Of a stretch of 64,000 nucleotides of DNA, positions 1-8,574 are shown piece after piece. The DNA comes from an uncultured Cryomorphaceae bacterium (GTDB lineage Bacteria; Bacteroidota; Bacteroidia; Flavobacteriales; Schleiferiaceae), in NCBI GenBank assembly GCA_937120475.1, contig CAKZJV010000007.1, forward strand, positions 2,496,068-2,560,067, read 5' to 3'. Position numbers and translations under genes: made by a program. Position 1 is the stretch's first letter, and every line of letters starts with the position of its first letter. Below the pieces are notes generated by a model, which saw only the letters and a list, made by a program, of their open reading frames with translations, was not told the DNA's origin and ran no database searches.

Positions 1-2
1 TA

Positions 3-878
3 AAGCCGGGTAAGCATCTTTATAAATTTGTAGTGGACGGCCATTGGAAGCTCGATCCTGAAAATAGGCGCTCAGAGAAGGATTTTATGGGTAATGAAAA
101 TAATGTTCTTTTTATACCGAACCACACTTTTACGCTCAATGGCTATGAAAATGCTTCACGGGTATATGTGGCCGGTAGTTTTAACAATTGGGCGGATAAA
201 GAGTACCGGATGCAGCGTGTAAGAGGTGCCTGGAGGTTGCCGCTTTTTATACCCGAAGGTACCCATGCCTATAAATTTGTAGTGGATGATCGTTGGATTA
301 CAGATCCTGCAAACCCGATTGTCCGTGAGGATGGTGCGGGTAATCTCAATTCCTTCCTGGCTATTGGGGATACCTTTTATTTTGAACTCAAAGGTTTTAA
401 AGAGGCTAAGGAGGTTTTTGTGAGTGGCGATTTTAACGCCTGGCAGCAAAAAGAACTTCGGATGGAAAGAACATCTTCGGGCTGGCGGCTGCCCTACGTT
501 TTATCGGGAGGACAGTATCAATACCGGTTTATAGTGGATAATCGCTGGATATTAGATCCTGATAATCCGCACCGCGCGCGCAATGGTAAAGAGGTTAACT
601 CTTTACTGGTGGTTCAGCCCAATCATAAGTTCCGTTACCGCCACCGCCCGGGGGTAGAAGAGGTTCGGGTAGCGGGCACCTTTAACGGCTGGAATGAGCA
701 CGGCTACACTTTAAAGCTGCAGGATGGCGAATGGCAAATAAGTCTTCACCTGGATGAAGGGAAGCACCTTTATAAGTTCATCGTAAACGATGAGTGGGTG
801 GTCGATAAAAGCAATCCCCTTTGGGAAGAGAATGAATTTGGTACCGGGAATTCGGTATTATGGATTGATGAGAAATAA
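3..878 (+). CDS. CBM48/AMPK-type glycogen-binding repeat protein, 5' end outside window
   Basis: The frame is open to the left edge, so the N-terminus is missing. The visible ~290 residues are tandem copies of an E-set carbohydrate-binding fold of the CBM48/AMPK-beta type. Each ~90-residue unit has a 'V.V.G.FN.W' strand followed by 'G.H.YKF.VD..W..DP.NP', and the end of at least four units is seen. Such modules bind alpha-glucans such as glycogen or starch. No catalytic domain is visible, but one could lie upstream. No sorting domain is present at the C-terminus, which ends in NSVLWIDEK. Fold assignment is confident; ligand and cellular role are inference. Confidence 0.8.
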   Translation, partial: KPGKHLYKFVVDGHWKLDPENRRSEKDFMGNENNVLFIPNHTFTLNGYENASRVYVAGSFNNWADKEYRMQRVRGAWRLPLFIPEGTHAYKFVVDDRWITDPANPIVREDGAGNLNSFLAIGDTFYFELKGFKEAKEVFVSGDFNAWQQKELRMERTSSGWRLPYVLSGGQYQYRFIVDNRWILDPDNPHRARNGKEVNSLLVVQPNHKFRYRHRPGVEEVRVAGTFNGWNEHGYTLKLQDGEWQISLHLDEGKHLYKFIVNDEWVVDKSNPLWEENEFGTGNSVLWIDEK

Positions 879-907
879 AAATAGTTCTTATATTTGCCGT
901 CCGAAAT

Positions 908-984
<77 letters not shown>

Positions 985-990
985 CTACCC

Positions 991-1017
991 AAAGCCCTGA
1001 CGTGAGTCGGGGCTTTT
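991..1017 (+). terminator. rho-independent terminator of tRNA-Ala (copy 1)
   Basis: AGCCCTGAC and GTCGGGGCT form a 9-bp stem (one G-U pair) with loop GTGA, followed by six T. Identical or near-identical hairpins recur 146 bp and 292 bp downstream (about 1137-1163 and 1283-1309) as part of the tandem repeat. Confidence 0.85.
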
Positions 1018-1054
1018 TTGTTGTATTTCACGTTGATGATTTTAAGGGAGCTTT

Positions 1055-1130
1055 GGGCGATTTAGCTTGGTGCCATTGGCGGGTCATCCCTGCCTGCCGG
1101 CAGGCAGGGGTTCGACTCCGATATTCTCCA
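1055..1130 (+). pseudogene. decayed tRNA-Ala copy 1 with inserted palindrome
   Basis: It starts GGGCGATTTAGCT (tRNA: GGGGGATTAGCT) and ends with the exact last 22 nt of the tRNA, GGTTCGACTCC...TCTCCA. The anticodon arm is collapsed. Between GGTCATC and GGTTCG, which are contiguous in the real tRNA at 957-970, sits a 20-bp palindrome. It cannot fold as a tRNA. It lies within repeat unit 1. Confidence 0.75.
1088..1109 (+). repeat. 22-bp perfect palindrome CCCTGCCTGCC/GGCAGGCAGGG
   Basis: The 22-bp sequence equals its own reverse complement. It interrupts tRNA-derived sequence at a precise point, as a small inserted palindromic element would. A second intact copy lies at 1234-1255 and a broken copy (left arm plus centre) at 1380-1394. 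Confidence 0.85.
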
Positions 1131-1200
1131 CTACCCAAAGCCCTGACGTAAGTCGGGGCTTTTTTGTTGTATTTCACGTTGATGATTTTAAAGGAGCTTT

Positions 1201-1276
1201 GGGCGATTTGGTTTGGTGCCATTGGCGGGTCATCCCTGCCTGCCGGCAGGCAGGGGTTCGACTCCGATATTCTCCA
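1201..1276 (+). pseudogene. decayed tRNA-Ala copy 2 with inserted palindrome
   Basis: Same structure as copy 1, 146 bp further on, with a few substitutions (GATTTGGTTTGG for GATTTAGCTTGG). The 3' T-arm and acceptor strand remain identical to the functional tRNA, while the 5' half is not foldable. Confidence 0.75.
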
Positions 1277-1346
1277 CTACCCAAAGCCCTGACGTGAGTC
1301 GGGGCTTTTTTATTGTATTTCACATTGATGATTTTAAGGGAGCATT

Positions 1347-1395
1347 GGGCGACTTGTCTTAGTGCCATTGGCGGGTCATCCCTGCCTGCCGGCAA
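1347..1395 (+). pseudogene. decayed tRNA-Ala copy 3, truncated
   Basis: GGGCGACTTGTCTTAGTGCCATTGGCGG... matches the other two copies, but sequence identity stops inside the palindrome. The T-arm and acceptor 3' end are lost. This marks the right end of the array, about 75 bp before the next gene. Confidence 0.6.
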
Positions 1396-1468
1396 GTGGA
1401 AGAGGGTCTATTTCCATAACTCATTTTGATTATAAACCTTAGATCTTTTTTAGTAGTATTGATTTGTC

Positions 1469-4400
1469 ATGATCTACAGAAAGTTTGTTTTTCTGCTCTT
1501 ACTACTTTGGGGCTATTGCGCTGATGCCCAGCATAATTTATCTTCCAAAACAGATCACCTTACCACCCGAAACGGTTTGCCCCACAATACAATTGTCAGT
1601 CTGTTCCAGGACCAAACCGGTTATTTATGGATTGGTACGGCCAACGGTTTGTGCCGGTATAATGGATTGGATTTTCAGCCGGTTAATGTTCCTTTTGGAA
1701 GGGGTAACCATTGGGTGCAGGTAATACAATCCATTCACCAGGATAGAAAAGGCACCCTGTGGTTTGGGAGCCGCTCGGGCGAAATCTTTTCCTATCAATT
1801 TGATGCAGGTTCCTGGAAGCAGTGTGGCAAGCTCGGGCAGCAAGGAGATTATGTAAGCTGCTTTTATCAGAGCACAGATCATAAGCTGTGGCTAGGAACT
1901 GACTTTGGTGAGTTGTACTTATATGATTACCGTCAGGACAGCCTGATTAAAAAAGCACAAAGCACGGAGGAGGTAAAGCAAATTTATCAGGATGACAGAA
2001 ACAGGATTTGGGTGCTGGGCCACAGTAACCTGATGTTATTGGACCAGACTTTAAAAGAACAGACCCTTCCAAAAGCAATAAAGAAAAAACTTGAGGGATG
2101 CTACATAGCTGAGATCAGTAAAAAAGGCTTCCTGATCTTTAATGATTCAGACTCTTGTTTTACATATTCTGTAGTTGAGGGTCAATTAAGCTCTTCAGGT
2201 TTCATCCTTAATGAATCGGGTACTTTCTCACGTGCTACCACGGAATATGTATGGTCATCCGTTGAAAATATAATGACTTACTGCATAGGAGATCGGTTTG
2301 GCTATCGATATAAGCTCAGCGGGACTTATTCCAACTTTATTGTTAATGAAGTACTATCTGACCATACCGGTCTTATTTGGATAGCTACAGATGTCGGTCT
2401 CATAAAGCTTGACCGGGCACGCTATCAATTCCAAGCCTATTCGGTAGAGGAGGGTAAAGTGAAACTTCCCAATAACTATGTTAGGGCATTATATGCTTCA
2501 GGCAAAAATTTGTGGATAGGCTTCAAGCAAGGTCCGGTAGTCAGGCTTTACCGTGATTCATCAAGCCATTTTTTTAATAAAAAACAAGCTTATCACTTTA
2601 TTGGTAAAGATGGTTCTATCCTAAAAAGAACAACCATCAACAGCGTGTTGCAAAGCCTCGATAAATCGCTATGGTGTGGTGGTTTTGATGGACTCTTTAA
2701 GTGGAATGAAAGTAAAGGCCTATTTGAAAACTGTACCATGCTGCAAGAAAATGGTCAGCCATTTATTGCTGAAGAGGTTTGGGCCCTATGTGAAGATCTG
2801 GCGGGCAGGATATGGGTTGGAGGTAAAGCGATGGGTCTATGGGTTATCGATAAGCAGGGAATAAGCCGAAGAATTGACCTGGAAACTAAAAACACAGCTC
2901 CAGTTTGGGATATATACCAGTCCCCGCAAGGTAAAATGTGGATAGGGACTAATAAAGGCTTATATGTTCTGGAAGAAAATAAAGGCGGTGCTTTTGACAC
3001 CAGGTTTATAAAGGAACTTGGAGACAGGAATATTTGGGATATTAAGACCGATGGAAAAGGTCTTTACTTTATTGCCAGTACTGACCAGGGCTTAAGTATT
3101 TATGACGAAAGAACAGGAGAGTTTAAGCACTATACAACTGAAGAAGGATTGCCTTCCAATTCAGTTTGTGGACTTGAGCTGGATAAAGAAGGACACGCCT
3201 GGATCAGTACCGTTAACGGGTTATGCCGTTTGAACCCCGCCAATGGTAAGGTGGTAAATTTTTATGAAGAAGATGGCCTGGTGAGCAATGACTTCAATTT
3301 TAAGGTAACCGCTGCTAGTTCCGCTGGCGAACTGTTTTTTGGCACCAAAAACGGCTTATTGGCTTTGCGACCTTCTGAAAAGAGCGAACGAACGTATGTC
3401 CCTTCAAAAGTGGTGGTTGGCTCTATGCTGGTAAATGGGGAAGAGAGGATAAATGCTCTAGGCAAACAATCGTTTCACTACAATGAAAATAATGTGAGCT
3501 TCAACTTTGCTTTATTGGCCTATAACCGCCCGGCCAAGCATCAGTATCATTATCAGTTGAGCCCATTTGATGAGAACTGGAAACAAACCGATGGACGTTT
3601 GCCGGTGGCCACCTATACCAACTTGCCTCCGGGGAATTATACGTTCAGGCTTAAGGCTTCTGCAGATGGCGTAAACTGGGAGCAGTCCAAAAACCTGCCA
3701 TTTACCATTGAGCCGGCCCTGTGGCAAAGAGGCTGGTTTATACCCGCTCTGTTCCTTGCGTTGTTGTTCATCATTGTAGCCTTCTTGCGCTACAACTTTC
3801 AATCCCGGCTCAAAGCAGAAAAAGAGAAAAATGAGGTGGAAAAGAAGATGATTTCCCTCGAGCTTCATGCTCTACAGGCACAGATGAACCCTCACTTTAT
3901 TTTTAACGCCATCAACTCCATTCAGCATTTTATGCTCAAGGGTGATCTGGTGCAAGCCAATGATTACCTCACCCGCTTTGCCCGTTTAATGCGGTTTTAC
4001 CTGGAAGCTTCCATTAACAAAAGGGTAAGGCTTAGTGAGGAACTGGACATGTTAAAACTATACCTGGAATTGGAAAAGCTTCGGTTTGACGCCAGCTTTG
4101 ATTACAACATTCGTATTGAAAAAAGCGTACAAACCATGCAGGTGGAAATTCCTTCCATGCTGCTGCAGCCGCATGTGGAAAACGCTATTCATCATGGCCT
4201 GGCCACTAAAAAGGGTAAGGGCCATTTAACGATTACCATTAAGGAGAATAAAGAAAAGAGCAAGCTCATCATAACCATTGAGGATAATGGCATAGGGCGT
4301 GATGAAGCCCGTAAGCTGAGAAACACCCTCAGTGTAAAACATCAATCCAGGGCCACTCAATTGCTCAATGAACGCTCGCAACTGATCAATAATCTTAACG

Positions 4401-4507
4401 AAGAGCACCTTTCCATTGTGGTAATTGACAAAATGAACCCTGATGCAAAACCGGAAGGCACCAAAGTTATCATTACTTTGAGTGGTAATATTTTAAGTCA
4501 TGATTAA
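1469..4507 (+). CDS. two-component propeller sensor histidine kinase (LytS/His_kinase PF06580 type)
   Basis: 1012 aa. A signal peptide (about residues 1-20, ending ADAQ) is followed by many 'two-component regulator propeller' repeats of the form 'G.IWIGT..GL.R' to about residue 650. A Y_Y_Y domain ('YQLSPFDENWKQTD...YTFRLKAS') and one membrane helix near 755-775 follow. Then come a short coiled coil and the His_kinase domain with H-box 'MNPHFIFNAINS' (phospho-His near residue 808) and an ATPase N-box/G-box ('HVENAIHHGL', 'DNGIGRDEA'). It should sense a periplasmic ligand and phosphorylate the LytTR regulator whose start overlaps its stop by 8 nt. Unlike SusR-type hybrids, it has no fused receiver or AraC domain. 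The ligand is unknown. Confidence 0.92.
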   Translation: MIYRKFVFLLLLLWGYCADAQHNLSSKTDHLTTRNGLPHNTIVSLFQDQTGYLWIGTANGLCRYNGLDFQPVNVPFGRGNHWVQVIQSIHQDRKGTLWFGSRSGEIFSYQFDAGSWKQCGKLGQQGDYVSCFYQSTDHKLWLGTDFGELYLYDYRQDSLIKKAQSTEEVKQIYQDDRNRIWVLGHSNLMLLDQTLKEQTLPKAIKKKLEGCYIAEISKKGFLIFNDSDSCFTYSVVEGQLSSSGFILNESGTFSRATTEYVWSSVENIMTYCIGDRFGYRYKLSGTYSNFIVNEVLSDHTGLIWIATDVGLIKLDRARYQFQAYSVEEGKVKLPNNYVRALYASGKNLWIGFKQGPVVRLYRDSSSHFFNKKQAYHFIGKDGSILKRTTINSVLQSLDKSLWCGGFDGLFKWNESKGLFENCTMLQENGQPFIAEEVWALCEDLAGRIWVGGKAMGLWVIDKQGISRRIDLETKNTAPVWDIYQSPQGKMWIGTNKGLYVLEENKGGAFDTRFIKELGDRNIWDIKTDGKGLYFIASTDQGLSIYDERTGEFKHYTTEEGLPSNSVCGLELDKEGHAWISTVNGLCRLNPANGKVVNFYEEDGLVSNDFNFKVTAASSAGELFFGTKNGLLALRPSEKSERTYVPSKVVVGSMLVNGEERINALGKQSFHYNENNVSFNFALLAYNRPAKHQYHYQLSPFDENWKQTDGRLPVATYTNLPPGNYTFRLKASADGVNWEQSKNLPFTIEPALWQRGWFIPALFLALLFIIVAFLRYNFQSRLKAEKEKNEVEKKMISLELHALQAQMNPHFIFNAINSIQHFMLKGDLVQANDYLTRFARLMRFYLEASINKRVRLSEELDMLKLYLELEKLRFDASFDYNIRIEKSVQTMQVEIPSMLLQPHVENAIHHGLATKKGKGHLTITIKENKEKSKLIITIEDNGIGRDEARKLRNTLSVKHQSRATQLLNERSQLINNLNEEHLSIVVIDKMNPDAKPEGTKVIITLSGNILSHD

Positions 4508-5246
4508 GGCGGTAATTATTGATGACGAGGCCAGGAGCAGGTCGGTACTGCGGGAAATGCTGCATCAGTTTTGTCCGGAGGTAAGTATAGTTGCAGATGC
4601 CGGTGATTTACAACAGGCCGTAAAACTGATCTCTGAGCACCAGCCTAACTTGGCTTTCCTGGATGTGAATATGCCCAATGGTTCTGGCTTTGAGGTGCTC
4701 CAGGCTTTTCCCCAGGCCGATTTTGAAGTAATCTTTATCACGGCTCATGACGAGCATGCTTTACGGGCCATAAAGGTTAGTGCGCTGGATTTCTTACTAA
4801 AACCCATTAATATAAGAGAGCTTCAGGAGGCAGTACAAAAAGCAAAAATTAAGCTGGCCCAAAAAGGAGAGCAAAACCATCTGAAGGTATTGATTGAAAA
4901 CCTGAGTCAAAATTTTAAAGGACAAAGTAAAATAGCCGTACCGGTGGCCAAAGGCTTGCGTTTTATACCATTGGAACACATTGTCCGGCTTGAGGCTGAT
5001 GGTAATTACACTCGGCTATATCTTCTCCATGAAAAAGGCCTCCTAAGTACCCGTCACCTTAAAGAGTACGAAGAGTTATTGTCTGTGTCTGTTTTTTTTC
5101 GCGCTCATCATTCGCATTTAATTAACCTCCATCACATTGTGGAATACCACCGTGGTGAAGGGGGCAGCGTGAGTATGGTTGATCAATCACACGTACCCAT
5201 AGCCAAAAGAAGGAAAAAAGCTTTCCTGGAGCTTTTTAATGCCTAG
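4500..5246 (+). CDS. LytTR-family response regulator
   Basis: 248 aa. The N-terminal receiver domain has acidic pair D8/D9, phospho-acceptor D55 in 'LAFLDVNMPNGSG', and conserved T and K in 'FITAHDEHAL' and 'FLLKPI'. A linker of about 20 residues leads to a C-terminal LytTR DNA-binding domain (about 140-245) with 'ADGNYTRLYL' and 'FFRAHHSHLINL'. The gene overlaps the kinase gene by 8 nt (ATGATTAA), so the pair is translationally coupled. A decayed copy of its 3' end lies 3 kb downstream (8300-8425). Its targets are unknown; the adjacent T9SS protein gene is a candidate. Confidence 0.93.
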   Translation: MIKAVIIDDEARSRSVLREMLHQFCPEVSIVADAGDLQQAVKLISEHQPNLAFLDVNMPNGSGFEVLQAFPQADFEVIFITAHDEHALRAIKVSALDFLLKPINIRELQEAVQKAKIKLAQKGEQNHLKVLIENLSQNFKGQSKIAVPVAKGLRFIPLEHIVRLEADGNYTRLYLLHEKGLLSTRHLKEYEELLSVSVFFRAHHSHLINLHHIVEYHRGEGGSVSMVDQSHVPIAKRRKKAFLELFNA

Positions 5247-5405
5247 CCACTTATACAAATATTACGACCACTTATAATAAGTATTGAGTTCCCGGCTCAC
5301 TAGCATTTTATTTCTCTCATGAATAGCCACAAATTGATACTGTTTTTATTAAACAGGGAAAGCCGAAAACCTTTAAGAGTAGGCTCCATAAAATTATAGT
5401 TTATC

Positions 5406-8030
5406 ATGTTACACTTTACTCCAAAATTCAGAAGGGCCCAATGGATAGCAATAGTGCTATTTGCCCCACTCTTTTTTAGTAAATCTCCAATTAAGGCCCA
5501 GGTGGTGGATACTTTAATAATGCACGACATCGGCCACGATGCTGCCACTTGGTGGAATTCTGTCTGTAGCTGGGCTGACTCCTTAAATGGAGGAGGGGGC
5601 GATTTCATGCAGTGCCAGCGTTGGACCTGGTACTCGCTGGGTTGTGGTGAGGGAGAGCAAATACCACACATTCAATTTAATTTACCGGCTATTCCGCCTA
5701 ACCACACGCTTCAAAAGGTAGAGATACAATTGTTTTACCCAACAAGTAATCCCTTTCCACATACTACCGGTAATAATCAAATGTATGTTCAAAGAATAAC
5801 CAGTAATTGGGGAGAGGCCAGTCTCAGTTGGGTCAACCGGCCAAGTTTTACAACGGTAGATCAAATTCCGGTGGCAGCAGCTAGTTTTGGTACCCAGGAT
5901 TATAAAGTAGATATCACCGGAATAGCCGAGGAGTGGTTTGATGGTACTTTACCTAATTATGGCGTGAGGTTAAAACTGCAAAACCCAACTACTTACCGCA
6001 GGGCTACCTTCGCCACCAGTGAGCATCCCGATTCTAACCTGCACCCCAGGATATACTTTACTTTTAGGGCTAATCCCAGTATTGCCGTTAATTTTTCAGA
6101 TACCACTACCTGTGTGGGAGATACGGTGGATATCCAGGTCACCACCCAGGGCATGGGCTCGCCTACTTATTCCTGGAGCTCGATACCCACCGGGTTCAGC
6201 TCATCACAAGCTTCCATATCGGTAAATCCTAATCAGGATACGCGCTATATAATAGCAGTTTCGGATAATGGGCAAACATTTTACGATACGGTAGATGTGA
6301 ACGTTTACGATTGCTGTGCCAGTGACGATACACCCTATAAACGTTTTCACAAATCGTTTTCCGGTTTGGTGGACGAACCGCATGGAACCATAATAGGCGG
6401 CAGGGCTGACCTGACTTCAGCCGGGGATATTTTGTTGGCCAATTATTCCGTTGGCGGTGCAAACCATGAGGCATTGTTAACCAAAATAAACCCCAATGGT
6501 AATTACAACTGGACAAGGGCGTATGACCTTACCGCTTTTGAATCGGGCTTGAGTGCTTTGGAGCTCAGCACCGGAGACTACTTGTTGGTTGGTCATACCA
6601 ACAGCCTGGGTTCCGGGAAGGTAAATTTATTTATTCAAAAGGTAGATGCTAACGGAAGTACTATTATCTGGACCAGGATTTATGATCAAACAACCTTTGA
6701 TGTAGCTACTGCGCATGCCACGGAACTGTTGAATGGTGATATTGCCATAGCTGGTATTGCCTCAACCGGATCAGGGGATGGTATTGCCTTAGCCCACCTT
6801 GACGATAGTGGTTTTATTGCGAGTTATGAAGTCAAAACCTTCCCCAATAAAGGCGATTTGATAGTTAATGACATCCTCGCAACCAGTGACGGTGGGTTTT
6901 TGATATGTGGGGAAGCCGGGGCAGGCTTCGCCAATGATTATGATGGGGCATTACTAATGAAGTACGATGATACCGCTACACCTGTATGGGCAAAAGTGTA
7001 CCGTTTTCCATCTTCTTCCGGTATGTATAATTTGAGTTCTACCAACCCGGCAGAAATCAGTATTACCCGGGCCTTTTCAATTATGGAAGATGTAGGTCTG
7101 CAAAAATATATCGTAGCCGGTGACGCTTCCGATATCTATACTTTTAATGATGCTATGGTATGGGAAGTAGATCCTTTGAGCGGTGCCCTAACAGCCGCCC
7201 GTAGGGTTATATATCCGGGTTTATGGTCTTCTTTTCTAGGGATTAGCCAAAGCAATACCAACGGGGAGTACCTTTTGACGGGCTATTTACAGGATCCCTC
7301 TACTTCCACCGAGATAACACTCCTATCCAGGTGTGACCATTCCCTCGCCTTCAATTTACACCGGTCTTACGGTGCTTCGGGAGTAAGTACAACACATCGG
7401 GGGATTGATATTTTTGAGGAGGTGAGCAGTACGGATTTTTTGATCCATGGACGGTCCATTGAGCCTTTTATGCCCCCTGGGAGCGCCCCACAAGCGTATG
7501 TCATAAGAACTGATATGAATGGTTTTAATGGCTGCGAATCCGTGCAAAACCCTTTCTACACTTCTGTAGTGGTAGATCAATTTACGGAATGGGAAAACTC
7601 CATGCCTTTTGTAACAAACCTGCTGTTTGGTGCAATACCCATGCATGATTTTTGTGGTAACCTGGTGGATAGATGTGTTCCTGGCCTGTTTATTCGTAAT
7701 CCTGATCCTGATACCAGAAATGCGGGTCTGGAATATAACTTCGGCCAAACATCATTGTCCGATGAAGAGGAAAATACAACGTCCATAGTCATAGCTCCTA
7801 ATCCCGCTTCTGACCATATAAAGCTCACGTTGGATTTACCGGATTACCAAAGTGTGGATTTAAGCATTGTGAATATGAGCGGACAGCAAGTATTGTCTCA
7901 AAAAGGTTTTGTTGCCACAGGCCAACATAATATTGACTTGTCCAGCCTCAAAGCAGGGTTGTACATCATTAACCTGAAAAGCGGTAACAAGGTGTTGAAG
8001 CAACAAAAACTGGTGCTAACACCGCGCTAG
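5406..8030 (+). CDS. large secreted T9SS-sorted protein with DNRLRE-like domain
   Basis: 874 aa. An N-terminal signal (hydrophobic 'WIAIVLFAPLFF', ending IKAQ) leads to a DNRLRE-like region, about residues 90-215 ('SNWGEASLSWVNRP', 'KVDITGIAEEWFDG', 'GVRLKL'). A PKD/Ig-like segment with 'SWSSIPTGF' follows, about 215-300. A long stretch (about 310-750) repeats 'DGGFLICGEAG...GDYLLVGHTN' beta-propeller-like units. The last ~80 residues ('VIAPNPASDHIKLTL...GLYIINLKSG') are a type A T9SS C-terminal domain. It is therefore predicted to be exported and surface-attached or released. No catalytic residues are recognised; adhesion or a structural role is a guess. Confidence 0.85.
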   Translation: MLHFTPKFRRAQWIAIVLFAPLFFSKSPIKAQVVDTLIMHDIGHDAATWWNSVCSWADSLNGGGGDFMQCQRWTWYSLGCGEGEQIPHIQFNLPAIPPNHTLQKVEIQLFYPTSNPFPHTTGNNQMYVQRITSNWGEASLSWVNRPSFTTVDQIPVAAASFGTQDYKVDITGIAEEWFDGTLPNYGVRLKLQNPTTYRRATFATSEHPDSNLHPRIYFTFRANPSIAVNFSDTTTCVGDTVDIQVTTQGMGSPTYSWSSIPTGFSSSQASISVNPNQDTRYIIAVSDNGQTFYDTVDVNVYDCCASDDTPYKRFHKSFSGLVDEPHGTIIGGRADLTSAGDILLANYSVGGANHEALLTKINPNGNYNWTRAYDLTAFESGLSALELSTGDYLLVGHTNSLGSGKVNLFIQKVDANGSTIIWTRIYDQTTFDVATAHATELLNGDIAIAGIASTGSGDGIALAHLDDSGFIASYEVKTFPNKGDLIVNDILATSDGGFLICGEAGAGFANDYDGALLMKYDDTATPVWAKVYRFPSSSGMYNLSSTNPAEISITRAFSIMEDVGLQKYIVAGDASDIYTFNDAMVWEVDPLSGALTAARRVIYPGLWSSFLGISQSNTNGEYLLTGYLQDPSTSTEITLLSRCDHSLAFNLHRSYGASGVSTTHRGIDIFEEVSSTDFLIHGRSIEPFMPPGSAPQAYVIRTDMNGFNGCESVQNPFYTSVVVDQFTEWENSMPFVTNLLFGAIPMHDFCGNLVDRCVPGLFIRNPDPDTRNAGLEYNFGQTSLSDEEENTTSIVIAPNPASDHIKLTLDLPDYQSVDLSIVNMSGQQVLSQKGFVATGQHNIDLSSLKAGLYIINLKSGNKVLKQQKLVLTPR

Positions 8031-8050
8031 AGCGATAAACTTTTACTATA

Positions 8051-8089
8051 TGGGAAGGGCGCCAGGTAAGTGTCCTTCCCATTTTTTTT
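8051..8089 (+). terminator. rho-independent terminator after the T9SS protein gene
   Basis: TGGGAAGG (8051-8058) pairs perfectly with CCTTCCCA (8074-8081) across a 15-nt loop, followed by eight T. It lies 20 bp past the stop codon of the upstream gene. Confidence 0.75.
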
Positions 8090-8299
8090 GAACTTAGTTA
8101 TGGGGCAAAACCTGCGTCTCAAGCCTGAAAGGAAATCGGGACTTACAGTCTGTAATGACCAAAGGAGGAATAAAATTATTGCTCAAATAAGGGTAAGTAT
8201 TACTGAACTTCCTGTAAAAGATGCTCTTTGGCAGAGTTTCGTGTGCTGTATTCCCGCTTTTTACAGTTGTTCTTTCCTTTGATGAAGTCGCCATATCGA

Positions 8300-8425
8300 A
8301 GTAATCATTTGATCAACCTCAATCGCATTCCTAGAATACCACCTTTACCAAGGGGGAAGCGTGATTAACTAATCAGATGTGCCATCGCCCAAAAAAAGCC
8401 CACCCGGAGCTTTTTAATGCCTGGC
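8300..8425 (+). pseudogene. decayed 3' fragment of a LytTR response regulator
   Basis: Read in frame, CATTTGATCAACCTC gives HLINL, matching 'HLINLHHIVEYHRGEGGS' of the regulator at 4500-5246. The nucleotide match continues through GAATACCACC, an AGGGGG(A/C)AGCGTGA block and CCGGAGCTTTTTAATGCCTGGCC (cf. CTGGAGCTTTTTAATGCCTAGCC at 5227-5249), and past the stop. Frameshifts and an in-frame TAA prevent translation. The remaining sequence of this 480-bp gap (8090-8299 and 8426-8574) shows no supportable gene; it probably contains more unrecognisable remnant. Same orientation as the intact regulator. Confidence 0.72.
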
Positions 8426-8574
8426 CGGATATACAGATTTTCCTGCCACTTATCTACGTAGAGAGCCAAATGCTCAGCAGTGTTTCTTCTATCAGTCCGG
8501 AACTACTAATTTTCTTTCAAATCTATCGCTTAAAACGATAGTTATTGTTTAACCAAGTTGTAAATTCTCAAAAA

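Larger units (their letters stand above)
985..1395 (+). repeat. tandem 146-bp repeat array derived from the tRNA-Ala 3' region
   Basis: The motif CTACCCAAAGCCCTGACG recurs at 985, 1131 and 1277, an exact spacing of 146 bp. Two complete units (985-1130 and 1131-1276) and a third that breaks down after about 1395 are visible. Each unit contains a terminator hairpin, a T-rich spacer with TTCACGTTGATGATTTTAA, a decayed tRNA-Ala copy, and (in the complete units) an intact GC-rich palindrome. Units 1 and 2 differ at only a few positions, so the duplication is recent or maintained. Confidence 0.93.

Noticed and set aside
8070-8294. Open frames of 66-70 aa on both strands after the T9SS gene
   Set aside because: They lie over a terminator and remnant sequence and have no domain or signal.
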